From NCBI GenBank assembly GCA_035548125.1, contig DASZTV010000024.1, forward strand, positions 1-64,000: a stretch of DNA of 64,000 bases. The letters run 5' to 3'. The notes under the pieces were generated by a model. It was not told the DNA's origin and searched no databases. It saw only the letters and a list, made by a program, of their open reading frames with translations. Made by a program: the position numbers and the translations under genes. This DNA is from DASZTV01 sp035548125 (GTDB lineage: Bacteria; Actinomycetota; Actinomycetes; JAFAQI01). This document shows positions 43,453 to 52,413 of this stretch, one piece after another. Numbering within the stretch: the first letter of the stretch is position 1; the number at the start of each line of letters is the position of its first letter.

Positions 43453-43476
43453 ATGCCGTACTTAACCGGCATTTGT
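43449..43476. terminator. Inverted repeat after lysS and before lsr2
   Basis: ACAAATGCCG (43449-43458) and CGGCATTTGT (43467-43476) are perfect ten-base arms around TACTTAAC. It begins two bases after the lysS stop codon on the minus strand. It can end the lysS transcript and also overlaps the candidate lsr2 -35. Confidence 0.6.
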
Positions 43477-43478
43477 CG

Positions 43479-44960
43479 TTATTCGGGTCGTACGAAGGGG
43501 AACGTAATCGTCTGCCGTAGGTTTTCGCCGGTCAGCAATGCGAGTAATCGGTCGATTCCCATCCCCATTCCGCCCATCGGCGGGGCACCGTGTTCGAGGG
43601 CGCGGAGGAAGTCCTCGTCGAGCTGCATCGCCTCGGCGTCCCCGCCCGCGGCCTTCATCGACTGCTCGGTGAGCCGCCGACGCTGCTCGACCGGGTCGAC
43701 CAGCTCGGAGTACGCCGGGGCGAGCTCGACCCCGTTGACGACCAGGTCCCACGCCTCGGCGAGCCGCGGGTCGTCGCGGTGCGGCCGAGCGAGCGGACGA
43801 ACCGACGCCGGGTAGTCCCGGACGAACGTCGGCTCGATCAGGGCGTGCTCGACCAGCTGCTCGTAGAGCTCGAGGACGATCTCGCCTTCGTCCCACCCCG
43901 GCTGCAGCGCCACGTCGCGGGAGCCGGCCAGCCGGACGAGCTCTTCCTTCGAGGTGTCGATCGTCACCTCGCTGCCCAGCGCCTCGCTGACCGCGCCGAA
44001 GACCGTCACGGATCGCCACGGCACGTCGAGGTCGATCTCCCCGCCGCCGGTGCGGGGCACCACGGTGCTCCCGGCGGCGCGCGCGGCGTTGATCACCAGG
44101 TCCCTGGTCAGCTCCGCCATCGTGTCGTAGTCGCCGTACGCCTCGTACGCCTCGAGCATCGAGAAGTCGTTGGCGTGCGTCGCGTCGACACCCTCGTTGC
44201 GGAAGGTGCGACCGATCTCGTAGACGCGTTCGATGCCGCCGACGACCAGGCGCTTCAAGTACAGCTCCAAGGCGATCCGCAGGTAGACCGGGACGTCGAA
44301 GGCGTTCATGTGGCTCTCGTACGGTCGAGCCGAGGCGCCACCATGCAGCGGCTGCAGGATCGGCGTCTCCACCTCGATGTAGCCGCGGGCACCGAGCGTC
44401 TGTCGCAGCGACGCGAGCACGGTCGCCCGCAGCTCGACGATCCGACGCGAATCCGGGTTGACGATCAGGTCGACGTAGCGGCGCCGGACCCGTGACTCCT
44501 CGTCGACCAGGCCCTTCCACTTCTCCGGTAGCGGTCTCAGCGCCTTGCTCGCAAGCGTCCACGACTCCGCCATCACCGACAGCTCGCCCCGCCGGCTGCA
44601 CACCACCTCACCGTCCACGCTGACGTGGTCGCCGAGATCGATGTCGCGCTTCCAGGCATCGAGCAGGTCCGCCCCCAACCGGTCCAGCGACAACATCACC
44701 TGCAGGTCTCCGCTGCCGTCGCGCAGCGTGGCAAAGCACAGCTTCCCGCCGTCGCGCTTGAGCATCACCCGGCCGACGACGCTGACCCGTTCCCCGGTAG
44801 CGGCGTCCGGCGTCAGGTCCGGGTAGGCCGCGCGCAGCGCCGCGTTGGTCGTCGTGCGGCGAACGGAGACGGGATATCCCTCGACGCCGGCGGCCTGGAT
44901 CCGGTCGAGCTTCTCGCGACGGATGCGTTCCTGCTCGGAAAGCTCGTCCTGCTCAGCCAC
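43479..44960 (-). CDS. lysS: Lysyl-tRNA synthetase, class II
   Basis: 493 residues. N-terminal OB-fold anticodon-binding domain (VSVVGRVMLKRDGGKLCFATLRDGSGDLQVML), then the class II core: motif 1 (about 190-205), motif 2 FRNEGVDATHANDFSMLE and motif 3 GMGMGIDRLLALLTG near the C-terminus. The protein ends TFPFVRPE as usual. I place the start at GTG 44960, five bases after GGAGG; GTG 44966 overlaps that box. The upstream 60 bases are copy B of a dispersed repeat. Downstream order coaX-panD-panC on the same strand. Confidence 0.95.
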   Translation of the reverse strand: MAEQDELSEQERIRREKLDRIQAAGVEGYPVSVRRTTTNAALRAAYPDLTPDAATGERVSVVGRVMLKRDGGKLCFATLRDGSGDLQVMLSLDRLGADLLDAWKRDIDLGDHVSVDGEVVCSRRGELSVMAESWTLASKALRPLPEKWKGLVDEESRVRRRYVDLIVNPDSRRIVELRATVLASLRQTLGARGYIEVETPILQPLHGGASARPYESHMNAFDVPVYLRIALELYLKRLVVGGIERVYEIGRTFRNEGVDATHANDFSMLEAYEAYGDYDTMAELTRDLVINAARAAGSTVVPRTGGGEIDLDVPWRSVTVFGAVSEALGSEVTIDTSKEELVRLAGSRDVALQPGWDEGEIVLELYEQLVEHALIEPTFVRDYPASVRPLARPHRDDPRLAEAWDLVVNGVELAPAYSELVDPVEQRRRLTEQSMKAAGGDAEAMQLDEDFLRALEHGAPPMGGMGMGIDRLLALLTGENLRQTITFPFVRPE

Positions 44961-44964
44961 GTTC

Positions 44965-45016
44965 ACCTCCCACCTGCCGCCCGACGTCGGTGCCGGCTTC
45001 GCCGGCGCGGATTTTT
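44965..45016. repeat. Dispersed leader repeat, copy B (before lysS start)
   Basis: On the minus strand: GCGCCGGCGAAGCCGGCACC, then GACGTCGGGCGGCAG and GTGGGAGGTGAAC, with a hairpin (GCCGGC-GAA-GCCGGC) and the Shine-Dalgarno of lysS. Matches copy A (15601-15650) at about 85 percent by eye, in the same orientation with respect to the downstream gene. Confidence 0.7.
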
Positions 45017-45029
45017 CGCGGGAAGTATT

Positions 45030-45800
<771 letters not shown>

Positions 45801-45827
45801 CCCTCGTACCCCGTTCGGGTTGCGAGC

Positions 45828-46250
45828 TCAGTGGTTGCCGGCGATGGCATCGCCGCGCATCAGATCCATGCCCGCGAGCGCTTCGGCCGGGTCACTGCCG
45901 GTCCCGACGATGCGGTTCTCGGAGTCGACGAACACCACGCTCGGCTTCAGCTCTCGCGCCTCCGCGTCGGTGACCGTGCAGTAGCTGATGATGATCACCA
46001 GGTCGCCCTCGTGCACCAGCCGCGCCGCGGCGCCGTTGATGCCGATCACGCCACTGCCGCGAGGTCCGGCGATCACGTACGTCTCCAGCCGCGAACCGTT
46101 GTTGATGTCGACGATCGCCACCTGCTCGCCGGCAAGCAGATCCGCCGCGTCCATCAGGTCCTCGTCGATCGTGACCGACCCGACGTAGTGCAGGTCGGCC
46201 TGCGTCACGGTGGCGCGGTGCAGCTTGCTCTTGAGCATGGTGCGAAACAT
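45828..46250 (-). CDS. panD: Aspartate 1-decarboxylase
   Basis: Makes beta-alanine from aspartate. 140 residues. The self-cleavage site is GSVTIDE (Gly24-Ser25, giving the pyruvoyl cofactor), with NGAAARLVH and the tyrosine in ISYCTVTD also conserved. Start ATG 46250 with GGAGGAG upstream; another ATG four codons downstream is possible. The C-terminal about 20 residues extend beyond the minimal enzyme. Same strand as panC (52 bases upstream) and coaX, forming the pantothenate cluster. Confidence 0.95.
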   Translation of the reverse strand: MFRTMLKSKLHRATVTQADLHYVGSVTIDEDLMDAADLLAGEQVAIVDINNGSRLETYVIAGPRGSGVIGINGAAARLVHEGDLVIIISYCTVTDAEARELKPSVVFVDSENRIVGTGSDPAEALAGMDLMRGDAIAGNH

Positions 46251-46302
46251 CGAACGTGCTCCTCCGGTCCTTCAGCCCACCAGGGGTGCCGAGGCACTCT
46301 TT

Positions 46303-47142
46303 CTATCGCGCGAGCAGCGCGACATCTCCATTGTCAATCAATCTGGTCCCGCCGACACGCGCGGCCACCAAAATCTTTCCGAACCGCGTTCTGTTTCCGG
46401 CCCGCTCCCAGGTCTCCGGATCGACGATCTCGGCGTAGTCGAGGGAGAGCCCGGGCTCCCGCTGGAGCCGTTCGCGAACCGCCTCGATGACCGCTTCCGG
46501 ACCGTCGGCAGCCCGCGCCTCGCCCGCTCGGATCGCCTGCGGGATCGCGCCTGCGATCCGGCGCTCCGCTTCGCTCAGGTAGCGGTTGCGGGACGACATC
46601 GCAAGGCCGTCCGGCTCGCGGACGGTCGGTACGCCGATGATCTCGACCGCGCGGGCCTGTTCGGCGACCATCCGCCTGATGACCGCAAGCTGCTGGGCGT
46701 CCTTCTCACCGAACACCGCGACGTCGGGACGCGTGAGGTCCAGCAGTCGTGACACCACCGTCGCCACCCCGTCGAAGTGGCCGGGCCGGTGCGCGCCCTC
46801 GAGAACCGTCGCGAGCGGGCCCGCCGTGACCACAGGGACCTCTTCGCCGGCCGGATAGATCTCCTCTACCGAAGGCGTGAAGGCAACCGCCACTCCGCGC
46901 GACCGACACAGCTCCAAGTCGGCGTCGAGGGTCCGCGGGTAGCGGTCGAGGTCCTCGCCCGCCCCGAACTGCCGCGGGTTGACGAAGATGGTCGCGATCA
47001 CCTGATCGGCGTGCTCGCGCGCGACCTCCATGAGCCGGCCGTGGCCTTCGTGCAAGGCCCCCATGGTCATCACAACGCCCACCCGGCCGGCCAACGCGGC
47101 GCGAGCAGCCTCGAGCTCCGACCGGGTCGTGACGCTAATCAT
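46303..47142 (-). CDS. panC: Pantoate-beta-alanine ligase (pantothenate synthetase)
   Basis: ATP-dependent condensation of pantoate with beta-alanine. 279 residues. HIGH-like motif in MGALHEGHGRLM (about 27-38), FVNPRQFG (about 55), GAHRPGHFDGVATVV, FGEKDAQQLAVI and the KMSKS-like SSRNRYL. ATG at 47142 overlaps the DUF2520 gene by eight bases; an upstream frame (47166) is not conserved. Together with panD and coaX it completes the route from aspartate and pantoate to phosphopantothenate apart from ketopantoate steps. Confidence 0.95.
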   Translation of the reverse strand: MISVTTRSELEAARAALAGRVGVVMTMGALHEGHGRLMEVAREHADQVIATIFVNPRQFGAGEDLDRYPRTLDADLELCRSRGVAVAFTPSVEEIYPAGEEVPVVTAGPLATVLEGAHRPGHFDGVATVVSRLLDLTRPDVAVFGEKDAQQLAVIRRMVAEQARAVEIIGVPTVREPDGLAMSSRNRYLSEAERRIAGAIPQAIRAGEARAADGPEAVIEAVRERLQREPGLSLDYAEIVDPETWERAGNRTRFGKILVAARVGGTRLIDNGDVALLAR

Positions 47143-48034
47143 GGTCTGGCCTGGTCGCCAGCGCATCGAGCAGCGTCGCGGCGGCGTCGACGTCGAGCAA
47201 ACCTGCGGCGAGGGCGCGCGTTGCGGTCAGTCGGGCCATCGCAACGTAGGCGTCCACCGACTCCGGCGCGCGGGTCGCAAGCGTCACGAGATGCTTGGCG
47301 ACGGTGCCGGCGTCCCCGCGCGCCACCGGACCGGTCAGCGCTCGGTCGCCGCTGCGCAGCGCGTTGTCCAAGGCTGCGCCGAGCAGCGGGCCGAGCATTC
47401 GTTGCGGCTCCTCGACCCCCGCCGCGGCCAACAGCTCCGCCGACTGGGCGACGAGGGTCACCAGGTGGTTCGCTCCGAACGCGAGACCTGCGTGGTAGAG
47501 CGGTCGAAGGGCTTCCGTGACCCAGCTCGGCTCCCCGCCCATCTCGACGACGAGGGTCTCGGCGACCGGGCGGAGCACCTCCTCGCTCGTCACTCCCCAC
47601 GCCGCGCCGGTGAGGCGCTGCAGGTCGACCTCGGTGCCGGTGAACGTCATGACCGGATGCAGCGCGAGCGGCAATGCGCCGCGTTCGGTCAGCGGATCGA
47701 GGACACGGGTGCCGTGCGCCCCGCTGGTGTGCATCACGAGGGTTCCGCGCCGAACCACATCAGCCGTCGCGAGTCCCCCGACGAGCGGCGCCAACGCGTC
47801 GTCCGGCACCGCGAGCACGAGGAGATCGGCCACGCCGGCCACCTCGTCCGGCGGACGGACGGCCACGCCGGGAAGCAGATCAGCTGCCCGACGACGGCTC
47901 GCATCCGAGACTCCCGCAACCGCCACGACGCGATGACCCGCACGCGCCAGCGCCGCGCCCAAGGTCGCACCTACCCGACCGGCGCTGATCACGCCCACGG
48001 CAAGTCGCGCCGGACGATCGGCTGGCGTGGTCAT
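47135..48034 (-). CDS. Rossmann-fold DUF2520 dehydrogenase
   Basis: 299 residues. N-terminal Rossmann domain (VGVISAGRVGATLGAALARAGH, about 14-33, GxGxxG-like SAGRVG with VAVPDD later) and a C-terminal DUF2520 helical domain (GMHTSG-like VMHTSGAHG, ALHPVMTFTG, LDNALRSGD). Architecture is like 6-phosphogluconate dehydrogenase and ketopantoate reductase. In actinobacteria this gene commonly precedes panC, and no panE is seen here, so a ketopantoate-reductase role is possible but unproven. ATG at 48034; stop overlaps panC. Confidence 0.85.
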   Translation of the reverse strand: MTTPADRPARLAVGVISAGRVGATLGAALARAGHRVVAVAGVSDASRRRAADLLPGVAVRPPDEVAGVADLLVLAVPDDALAPLVGGLATADVVRRGTLVMHTSGAHGTRVLDPLTERGALPLALHPVMTFTGTEVDLQRLTGAAWGVTSEEVLRPVAETLVVEMGGEPSWVTEALRPLYHAGLAFGANHLVTLVAQSAELLAAAGVEEPQRMLGPLLGAALDNALRSGDRALTGPVARGDAGTVAKHLVTLATRAPESVDAYVAMARLTATRALAAGLLDVDAAATLLDALATRPDHD

Positions 48035-48134
48035 GTCGAAGGTCGTTCCAGTCCTGTGAGGGTCCCGGACGGAACGCAGCCTACGACGTACGGTCAGATC
48101 AGCAGAGCGACGGCGAGGCGGGTGGAAGCGAAAC

Positions 48135-49076
48135 GTGGCGTGGCGTACCTGGCGGCAGGCGATGGCCGACGCTCTGTACGGCGACGGCGGGTTCTACGTC
48201 GGTACCGACGTCCCCGCCCGGCACTTTCGGACTGCTGCGCATACCGGCCAGGTGTGGGCGACCGCGATGGCGGAGCTCGGCCGACGAGTCGACTCGGCAC
48301 TCGGCGAGCCGGACGCCTTCACGTTCGTCGACGTCGGTGCCGGCGGCGGCGAGCTGCTCACCCGGCTCGCCGAGCTTGCACCGCCGAGGTGGTCGCTCCT
48401 GGGCATCGATGTCGCACGGCGACCGCCGGCGCTACCCGCGCGAGTCGGCTGGCAACGCCAGTTCCCGGACGAGGTCCACGGCGTCGTGCTCGCTGTCGAG
48501 TTGTTGGACGTCGTTCCCCTGGACTCGGTCGAGCTCACGGCCGACGGGATGCGGGTGGTCGAGGTCGACGATGAAGGGCTCGAGCGGATCGGAGCAAAGG
48601 CGGAACCGGCCGACCGCGACTGGATCGCTCGCTGGTGGCCGTTGCGCGCGCTCGGTGAGCGGGCCGAGGTCGGGCACCCGCGCGAGGCGATGTGGCGGGA
48701 GATCACCGATCGGATCTCGTCAGGCCTGGCACTTGCGGTCGACTACGCCGCGAACCCGGCCGAGCATCTTGCGGGCACGCTGACCGGCTACCGGAACGGC
48801 CACCCCCGTACGCCGGTGCCGGACGGCTCGATGGACCTCACCTCGCATGTGCTGTTCGAGTCACTCCTGTCCGCGGGCGACACGCTGCTCGCGCAGCGAG
48901 AGGCGCTGCGCCGGCTCGGTGTCGTCGCGACGCCGCCCGACTATCGCAACGATCCGGAGGTCTATCTCACCGAGCTCACCAGGGCCTCCGAAGCGGCGGA
49001 ACTGATGAATCCCTACACGTTCGGCGGCTTCACCTGGCTGCTCCATCCGGTCGGCATCCCGCAGCTATTCCGTTAG
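48135..49076 (+). CDS. SAM-dependent methyltransferase, MidA/NDUFAF7 family
   Basis: 313 residues. N-terminal region MADALYGDGGFYVGTD, RHFRTAAHTG precedes the SAM site FVDVGAGGGELLTRLA (about residues 64-79) and AVELLDVVPLDSVEL. The Y-G-x-x-G-x-Y start and the acidic D-x-G-A-G-x-G match MidA (PF02636), whose mitochondrial member NDUFAF7 methylates an arginine of the NuoD-like complex I subunit NDUFS2. An orphan NuoD-like gene lies 4.1 kb downstream on the same strand. GTG at 48135. Overlaps the convergent YjbR gene by 12 bases. Confidence 0.82.
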   Translation: MAWRTWRQAMADALYGDGGFYVGTDVPARHFRTAAHTGQVWATAMAELGRRVDSALGEPDAFTFVDVGAGGGELLTRLAELAPPRWSLLGIDVARRPPALPARVGWQRQFPDEVHGVVLAVELLDVVPLDSVELTADGMRVVEVDDEGLERIGAKAEPADRDWIARWWPLRALGERAEVGHPREAMWREITDRISSGLALAVDYAANPAEHLAGTLTGYRNGHPRTPVPDGSMDLTSHVLFESLLSAGDTLLAQREALRRLGVVATPPDYRNDPEVYLTELTRASEAAELMNPYTFGGFTWLLHPVGIPQLFR

Positions 49077-49427
49077 CGGCCAGCCGTTCGCGAGACGGAA
49101 CTCGCGGTTGAGGAACTTCGGCACGCACATCGTCCACGCGTCGAGAACCAGCTCGCGCATCTCCTCGACGTCGATCGCCGCGAGGCGGACGACGACCCAG
49201 TTGAAGCGCAGATCCGACTCGCGCGGCATCAGGAACTTGTCGGGCTCGCCCGCGACCAGCGCCGCCCGCTCCGCCTTCGGGAAGCCGAAGCCCATCACCT
49301 GCTCGTCCCGGGAAACACCTGCGTACACGATCTGCTTGATGCGATACCGCGCGCTGCCGCGGACGTACCCCAACTCGGTTCGCGGCAGGGTCACCGCGAA
49401 GTCCCGAACGTCGAGTGCGCTGACCAC
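49065..49427 (-). CDS. MmcQ/YjbR-like DNA-binding protein
   Basis: 120 residues of the MmcQ/YjbR fold (cyclophilin-like double-wing). Visible: ALDVRDFAVTLP near the start, RYRIKQIVYAGVS, FGFPKAERAALVAGEPDKFLMP, and FNWVVVRLAAIDVEEMRELVLDAW. The family binds DNA weakly and has no agreed role. GTG at 49427, nine bases from the response regulator stop on the same strand, so it may be the last gene after the two-component system. Confidence 0.82.
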   Translation of the reverse strand: MVSALDVRDFAVTLPRTELGYVRGSARYRIKQIVYAGVSRDEQVMGFGFPKAERAALVAGEPDKFLMPRESDLRFNWVVVRLAAIDVEEMRELVLDAWTMCVPKFLNREFRLANGWPLTE

Positions 49428-49435
49428 TCCGCGAC

Positions 49436-50086
49436 CTACCGCGCGAGGCCGGTTCGAAACGCCCAGGCGACGGCGGCTGCGCGGTCGTTCACGTCGAGCT
49501 TTGCGAAGACGTTGTTGACGTGCGTCTTCACCGTCGCCTCGGTGACGAAGAGGCGGCCGGCGATCTCACGGTTGGACAGGCCTTCGGCCATCAGTGCGAC
49601 GACCTCGGTCTCACGCTCGGTCAGCGCGCCACCGGGAGGCACCGGCCCGGGCGCGCTCGCGGCCGGACCCGAGGTCACCAGCTCGACGAGCCGCTCCTGC
49701 ACAGTCGGGTCGAGACGGGTGCGGCCGGCGGCAGCGTCCCGAATGGCCCGCTCGATCTCCTCCGACGTCGCATCCTTCGTGAGATAGCCACGCGCTCCCG
49801 CCCGGAGCGCGGCCATCACCGACTCGTCGTCGGCGTAGGTCGTGAGCACCACGACCTCGATGTCCGGGAGTTGCCTCCGCAGCCGCTTGGTCGCCTCGAC
49901 GCCGTCGACTCTTGGCATCCGCAGGTCGAGCAGCGCCACATCCGGACGTTCGGCGAGCGCGATCGCGACCGCCGTCTCCCCGTCCTCCGCGGCGCCGACG
50001 ACCTCGACGCCCTCCATCAGGCCGAGCATCAGCGTCAGACCTTCCCGCACCAGCGTCTGGTCGTCGGCGAGCAGTACCCGGATCAC
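49436..50086 (-). CDS. Two-component response regulator, NarL/LuxR family
   Basis: 216 residues. Receiver domain with Asp pair LLADDQTLV, phospho-acceptor Asp in VALLDLRMP, Thr in LTTYAD and Lys in YLTKDAT; C-terminal LuxR HTH with LTERETEVVALMAEGLSNREIAGRLF and VTEATVKTHVNNVFAKL. GTG at 50086 overlaps the sensor kinase stop (GTGA). It sits opposite an ABC exporter gene pair, suggesting it controls that operon. Confidence 0.93.
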   Translation of the reverse strand: MIRVLLADDQTLVREGLTLMLGLMEGVEVVGAAEDGETAVAIALAERPDVALLDLRMPRVDGVEATKRLRRQLPDIEVVVLTTYADDESVMAALRAGARGYLTKDATSEEIERAIRDAAAGRTRLDPTVQERLVELVTSGPAASAPGPVPPGGALTERETEVVALMAEGLSNREIAGRLFVTEATVKTHVNNVFAKLDVNDRAAAVAWAFRTGLAR

Positions 50087-51267
50087 GTGTCGACGGTAGT
50101 GATCGGAAGCCGCAGCTCGACGCGATAGCCGGCGACGCCCGGTCCTGCGGTGAGCCGCCCTCCGGCAAGCTCTGCGCGCTCTCGCATCCCGCGCAGCCCG
50201 TTACCGCCATCGGACGCGGGGCCGGCACTCCCTCTTCCGTCGTCGTCGACCCGCAGCACGACCTCCGCGTCGAGCCACTCCACAGTGACCGTGACCGTCC
50301 TCGCCGCGGCGTGCTTGGCGACGTTCGTCAGGGCTTCCTGTGCCGCCCGGAACAACGCGACGCGCGCCTCAGGTCCAAGCGGTCGAGGCGTCCCGGTCTC
50401 GACGAAGCTTGCCGCAACCCCGCTGTCGCGCCCGAAGTCGTCGACCAGCTGCGGGAGGCGGGTCGGGCCCGGCAGCGCGTCGTCCCGCAGCGTGCCCACG
50501 GCGCTGCGCGCCTCCTCCAGCCCGGTGCGCGCCAGGGAGACCGCCCGGTCGATCCGCTCCATGACCTCGCTTTCGACATTGCGCGACAGCGCCAACATGC
50601 GCGTCGACTCCAGGTGCAGCGACAGGCTCGACAGGGTGTGCGCGAGGACGTCATGCAGTTCGCGAGCCAACCGTGCTCGCTCGGCGGCGAGCGCGTTGCG
50701 CTGCTCCGCCTCGCGGCTGTCCCTCAGCTCGTGGGACAGCTCGCGGTTCCGATAGTTCTCCCGGAGGACGCGGCGTCGGTATGCCATCGCCGCACCGAGC
50801 CCGACGGCACCCGCGGCCTGGCCGAGCCCGCCGATCGGGTCGTGCCGGCCGACGTAGGCCGTGGCGAGTCCCACCGCGACCACTCCGAGTCCGGCCGGGA
50901 CCAGTCCCCAGGGGAGGCCGTACCAGTACATCGAGACGAAGACGGCGGAATAGCCGGCGATGAACACCTGGCCGTGACCGGTGAAGACGTGCAACCCGGC
51001 GCCGGCCGCGATCACCAGGATCATCGCGATGTGATCGACCAGGTCGCCCTGCCGGCGGTGAGTGAACGTGACGGCACCGCCGACCGCCACCACGAGCAGG
51101 CCCAGCGTCCCGAGCAGGGTGCGGGTGTCGAGACCGTCGAGCCCGGTCAGCGTCTGGACCAGCAGGACGATCGACAGCGTGTTGCGCAAGACGATGCGCG
51201 CCCGATGCGGCCAGTGCTCGGTGAGCAGCGGGTCGATCCCGCGCGGTTGGCAGGCTGAGTTCTGCAT
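50083..51267 (-). CDS. Sensor histidine kinase (HisKA_3, DesK-like)
   Basis: 394 residues. About five to six membrane helices fill the first 175 residues, with little extracytoplasmic loop, as in DesK-type intramembrane sensors. Phospho-acceptor histidine in RARLARELHDVLAHTLSSL; HATPase domain with the N box in ALTNVAKHAAAR, DDDGRGS and a GNGLRGMRERAEL segment. ATG at 51267 is chosen over the further upstream frame (51375). Divergent from the ABC transporter genes over a 156-base region with two palindromes, and coupled to the response regulator by a four-base overlap. Confidence 0.9.
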   Translation of the reverse strand: MQNSACQPRGIDPLLTEHWPHRARIVLRNTLSIVLLVQTLTGLDGLDTRTLLGTLGLLVVAVGGAVTFTHRRQGDLVDHIAMILVIAAGAGLHVFTGHGQVFIAGYSAVFVSMYWYGLPWGLVPAGLGVVAVGLATAYVGRHDPIGGLGQAAGAVGLGAAMAYRRRVLRENYRNRELSHELRDSREAEQRNALAAERARLARELHDVLAHTLSSLSLHLESTRMLALSRNVESEVMERIDRAVSLARTGLEEARSAVGTLRDDALPGPTRLPQLVDDFGRDSGVAASFVETGTPRPLGPEARVALFRAAQEALTNVAKHAAARTVTVTVEWLDAEVVLRVDDDGRGSAGPASDGGNGLRGMRERAELAGGRLTAGPGVAGYRVELRLPITTVDT

Positions 51268-51313
51268 GGCCCCGACCGTAGGTCTGGCGACGCCCGCTGC
51301 GCATCGACTCCAA

Positions 51314-51384
51314 GGTGGACAACGATCTCCACCCGGTCTCCAACCATCACCCGAAGAAACCGTTAGTGACGGCAAGTAGCGTCA
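51314..51384. promoter_or_regulatory. Two palindromic elements between the kinase and ABC exporter
   Basis: GGTGGA-N8-TCCACC at 51314-51333, and TGACGGCAAGTAGCGTCA (TGACG-N8-CGTCA) at 51367-51384, flanked by CCGTTAG at 51360-51366 and 51389-51395. Equal eight-base spacings and the location between divergent units suggest sites for the adjacent NarL-type regulator. Confidence 0.4.
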
Positions 51385-51423
51385 GGTCCGTTAGCCCAGA
51401 CGACCACGAAAGGCAGCTTGTTG

Positions 51424-52413
51424 ATGGCAGCGATCGTGGTGGAGGACCTCCGCAAGAGCTACGGCAACACCCATGCCGTGCAGGGGGTCAGCTTCACCGT
51501 TGACGAAGGGCAATGCGTGGCCCTGCTCGGCCCGAACGGCGCCGGAAAGACCACCACGCTCGAGGTGCTCGAGGGCTACCTGCGGCGCGACAGCGGCACG
51601 GTCGAGGTGCTCGGCACCGACCCCCAGCACGCAACCCGGGCGTGGCGCGAGCAGGTCGGGATCGTCCTGCAGGGAACCGCGGTGGATCCCTACCTCACGG
51701 TGCACGAGACGTTGTCCCGCACCGCGGGCTTCTACGCCAACCCGCGCGACGTCGACGAGGTGATCGGCCTGGTCGGCCTCGAGGAGAAGACGCACTCCCG
51801 GATCAACAAGCTGTCCGGCGGGCAGCAACGGCGTCTTGATGTCGCGTACGGGATCGTCGGCAACCCCAAGCTGCTGTTCCTCGACGAACCGACGACCGGC
51901 TTCGACCCGTCTGCCCGTCGCGGTGCGTGGGACCTGGTCAACGACCTGCGCGGTCTTGGGACGACCATCGTCCTGACGACGCACTACATGGACGAGGCGC
52001 AGGCTCTGGCAGACAACATCGTGGTGATCGGCTCCGGTCAGATCGTCGCCACCGGTACGCCGGACTCGCTCGGCGGGCGGGACACCGCCGCACTACAGAT
52101 CAGGTTCCGGCTGCCGGGGGGCGTTGACCCCGCCACGCTCCCCGTCCCCGTCACCGTCGACCATCACGGCTTCTGCCAGCTCACCACCAACGACGACATC
52201 AAGGACCTCAACACGCTCACGTCCTGGTCGTTGAAGCAACGCGTACCCCTCGAAGGGCTGGTCGCCACGCGACCGAGCCTCGAAGACATCTACCTCTCAC
52301 TCGTCGGTCGCGACCTGCTCGACGAGGAGGCGCTCCCAGACCCCGCCGGTAGCCCGAGCGGCGCGGCCGCATCAGGTCCCTCGAACGGGCGGAAGGTAGG
52401 GCAGCGCGCATGA
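51424..52413 (+). CDS. ABC transporter ATP-binding protein (ABC-2 exporter)
   Basis: 329 residues. Walker A GPNGAGKTTT, Q-loop LQGTAVDPYLT, signature LSGGQQRRLD, Walker B LLFLDEPTTGFDP and the switch His in TTHYMDE. C-terminal about 90 residues form the DUF4162-like extension of DrrA-type exporters. ATG at 51424 is chosen; two TTG codons precede it in frame. Its TGA overlaps the permease ATG. Together with the permease it forms a small-molecule exporter likely induced by the divergent two-component system. Confidence 0.92.
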   Translation: MAAIVVEDLRKSYGNTHAVQGVSFTVDEGQCVALLGPNGAGKTTTLEVLEGYLRRDSGTVEVLGTDPQHATRAWREQVGIVLQGTAVDPYLTVHETLSRTAGFYANPRDVDEVIGLVGLEEKTHSRINKLSGGQQRRLDVAYGIVGNPKLLFLDEPTTGFDPSARRGAWDLVNDLRGLGTTIVLTTHYMDEAQALADNIVVIGSGQIVATGTPDSLGGRDTAALQIRFRLPGGVDPATLPVPVTVDHHGFCQLTTNDDIKDLNTLTSWSLKQRVPLEGLVATRPSLEDIYLSLVGRDLLDEEALPDPAGSPSGAAASGPSNGRKVGQRA

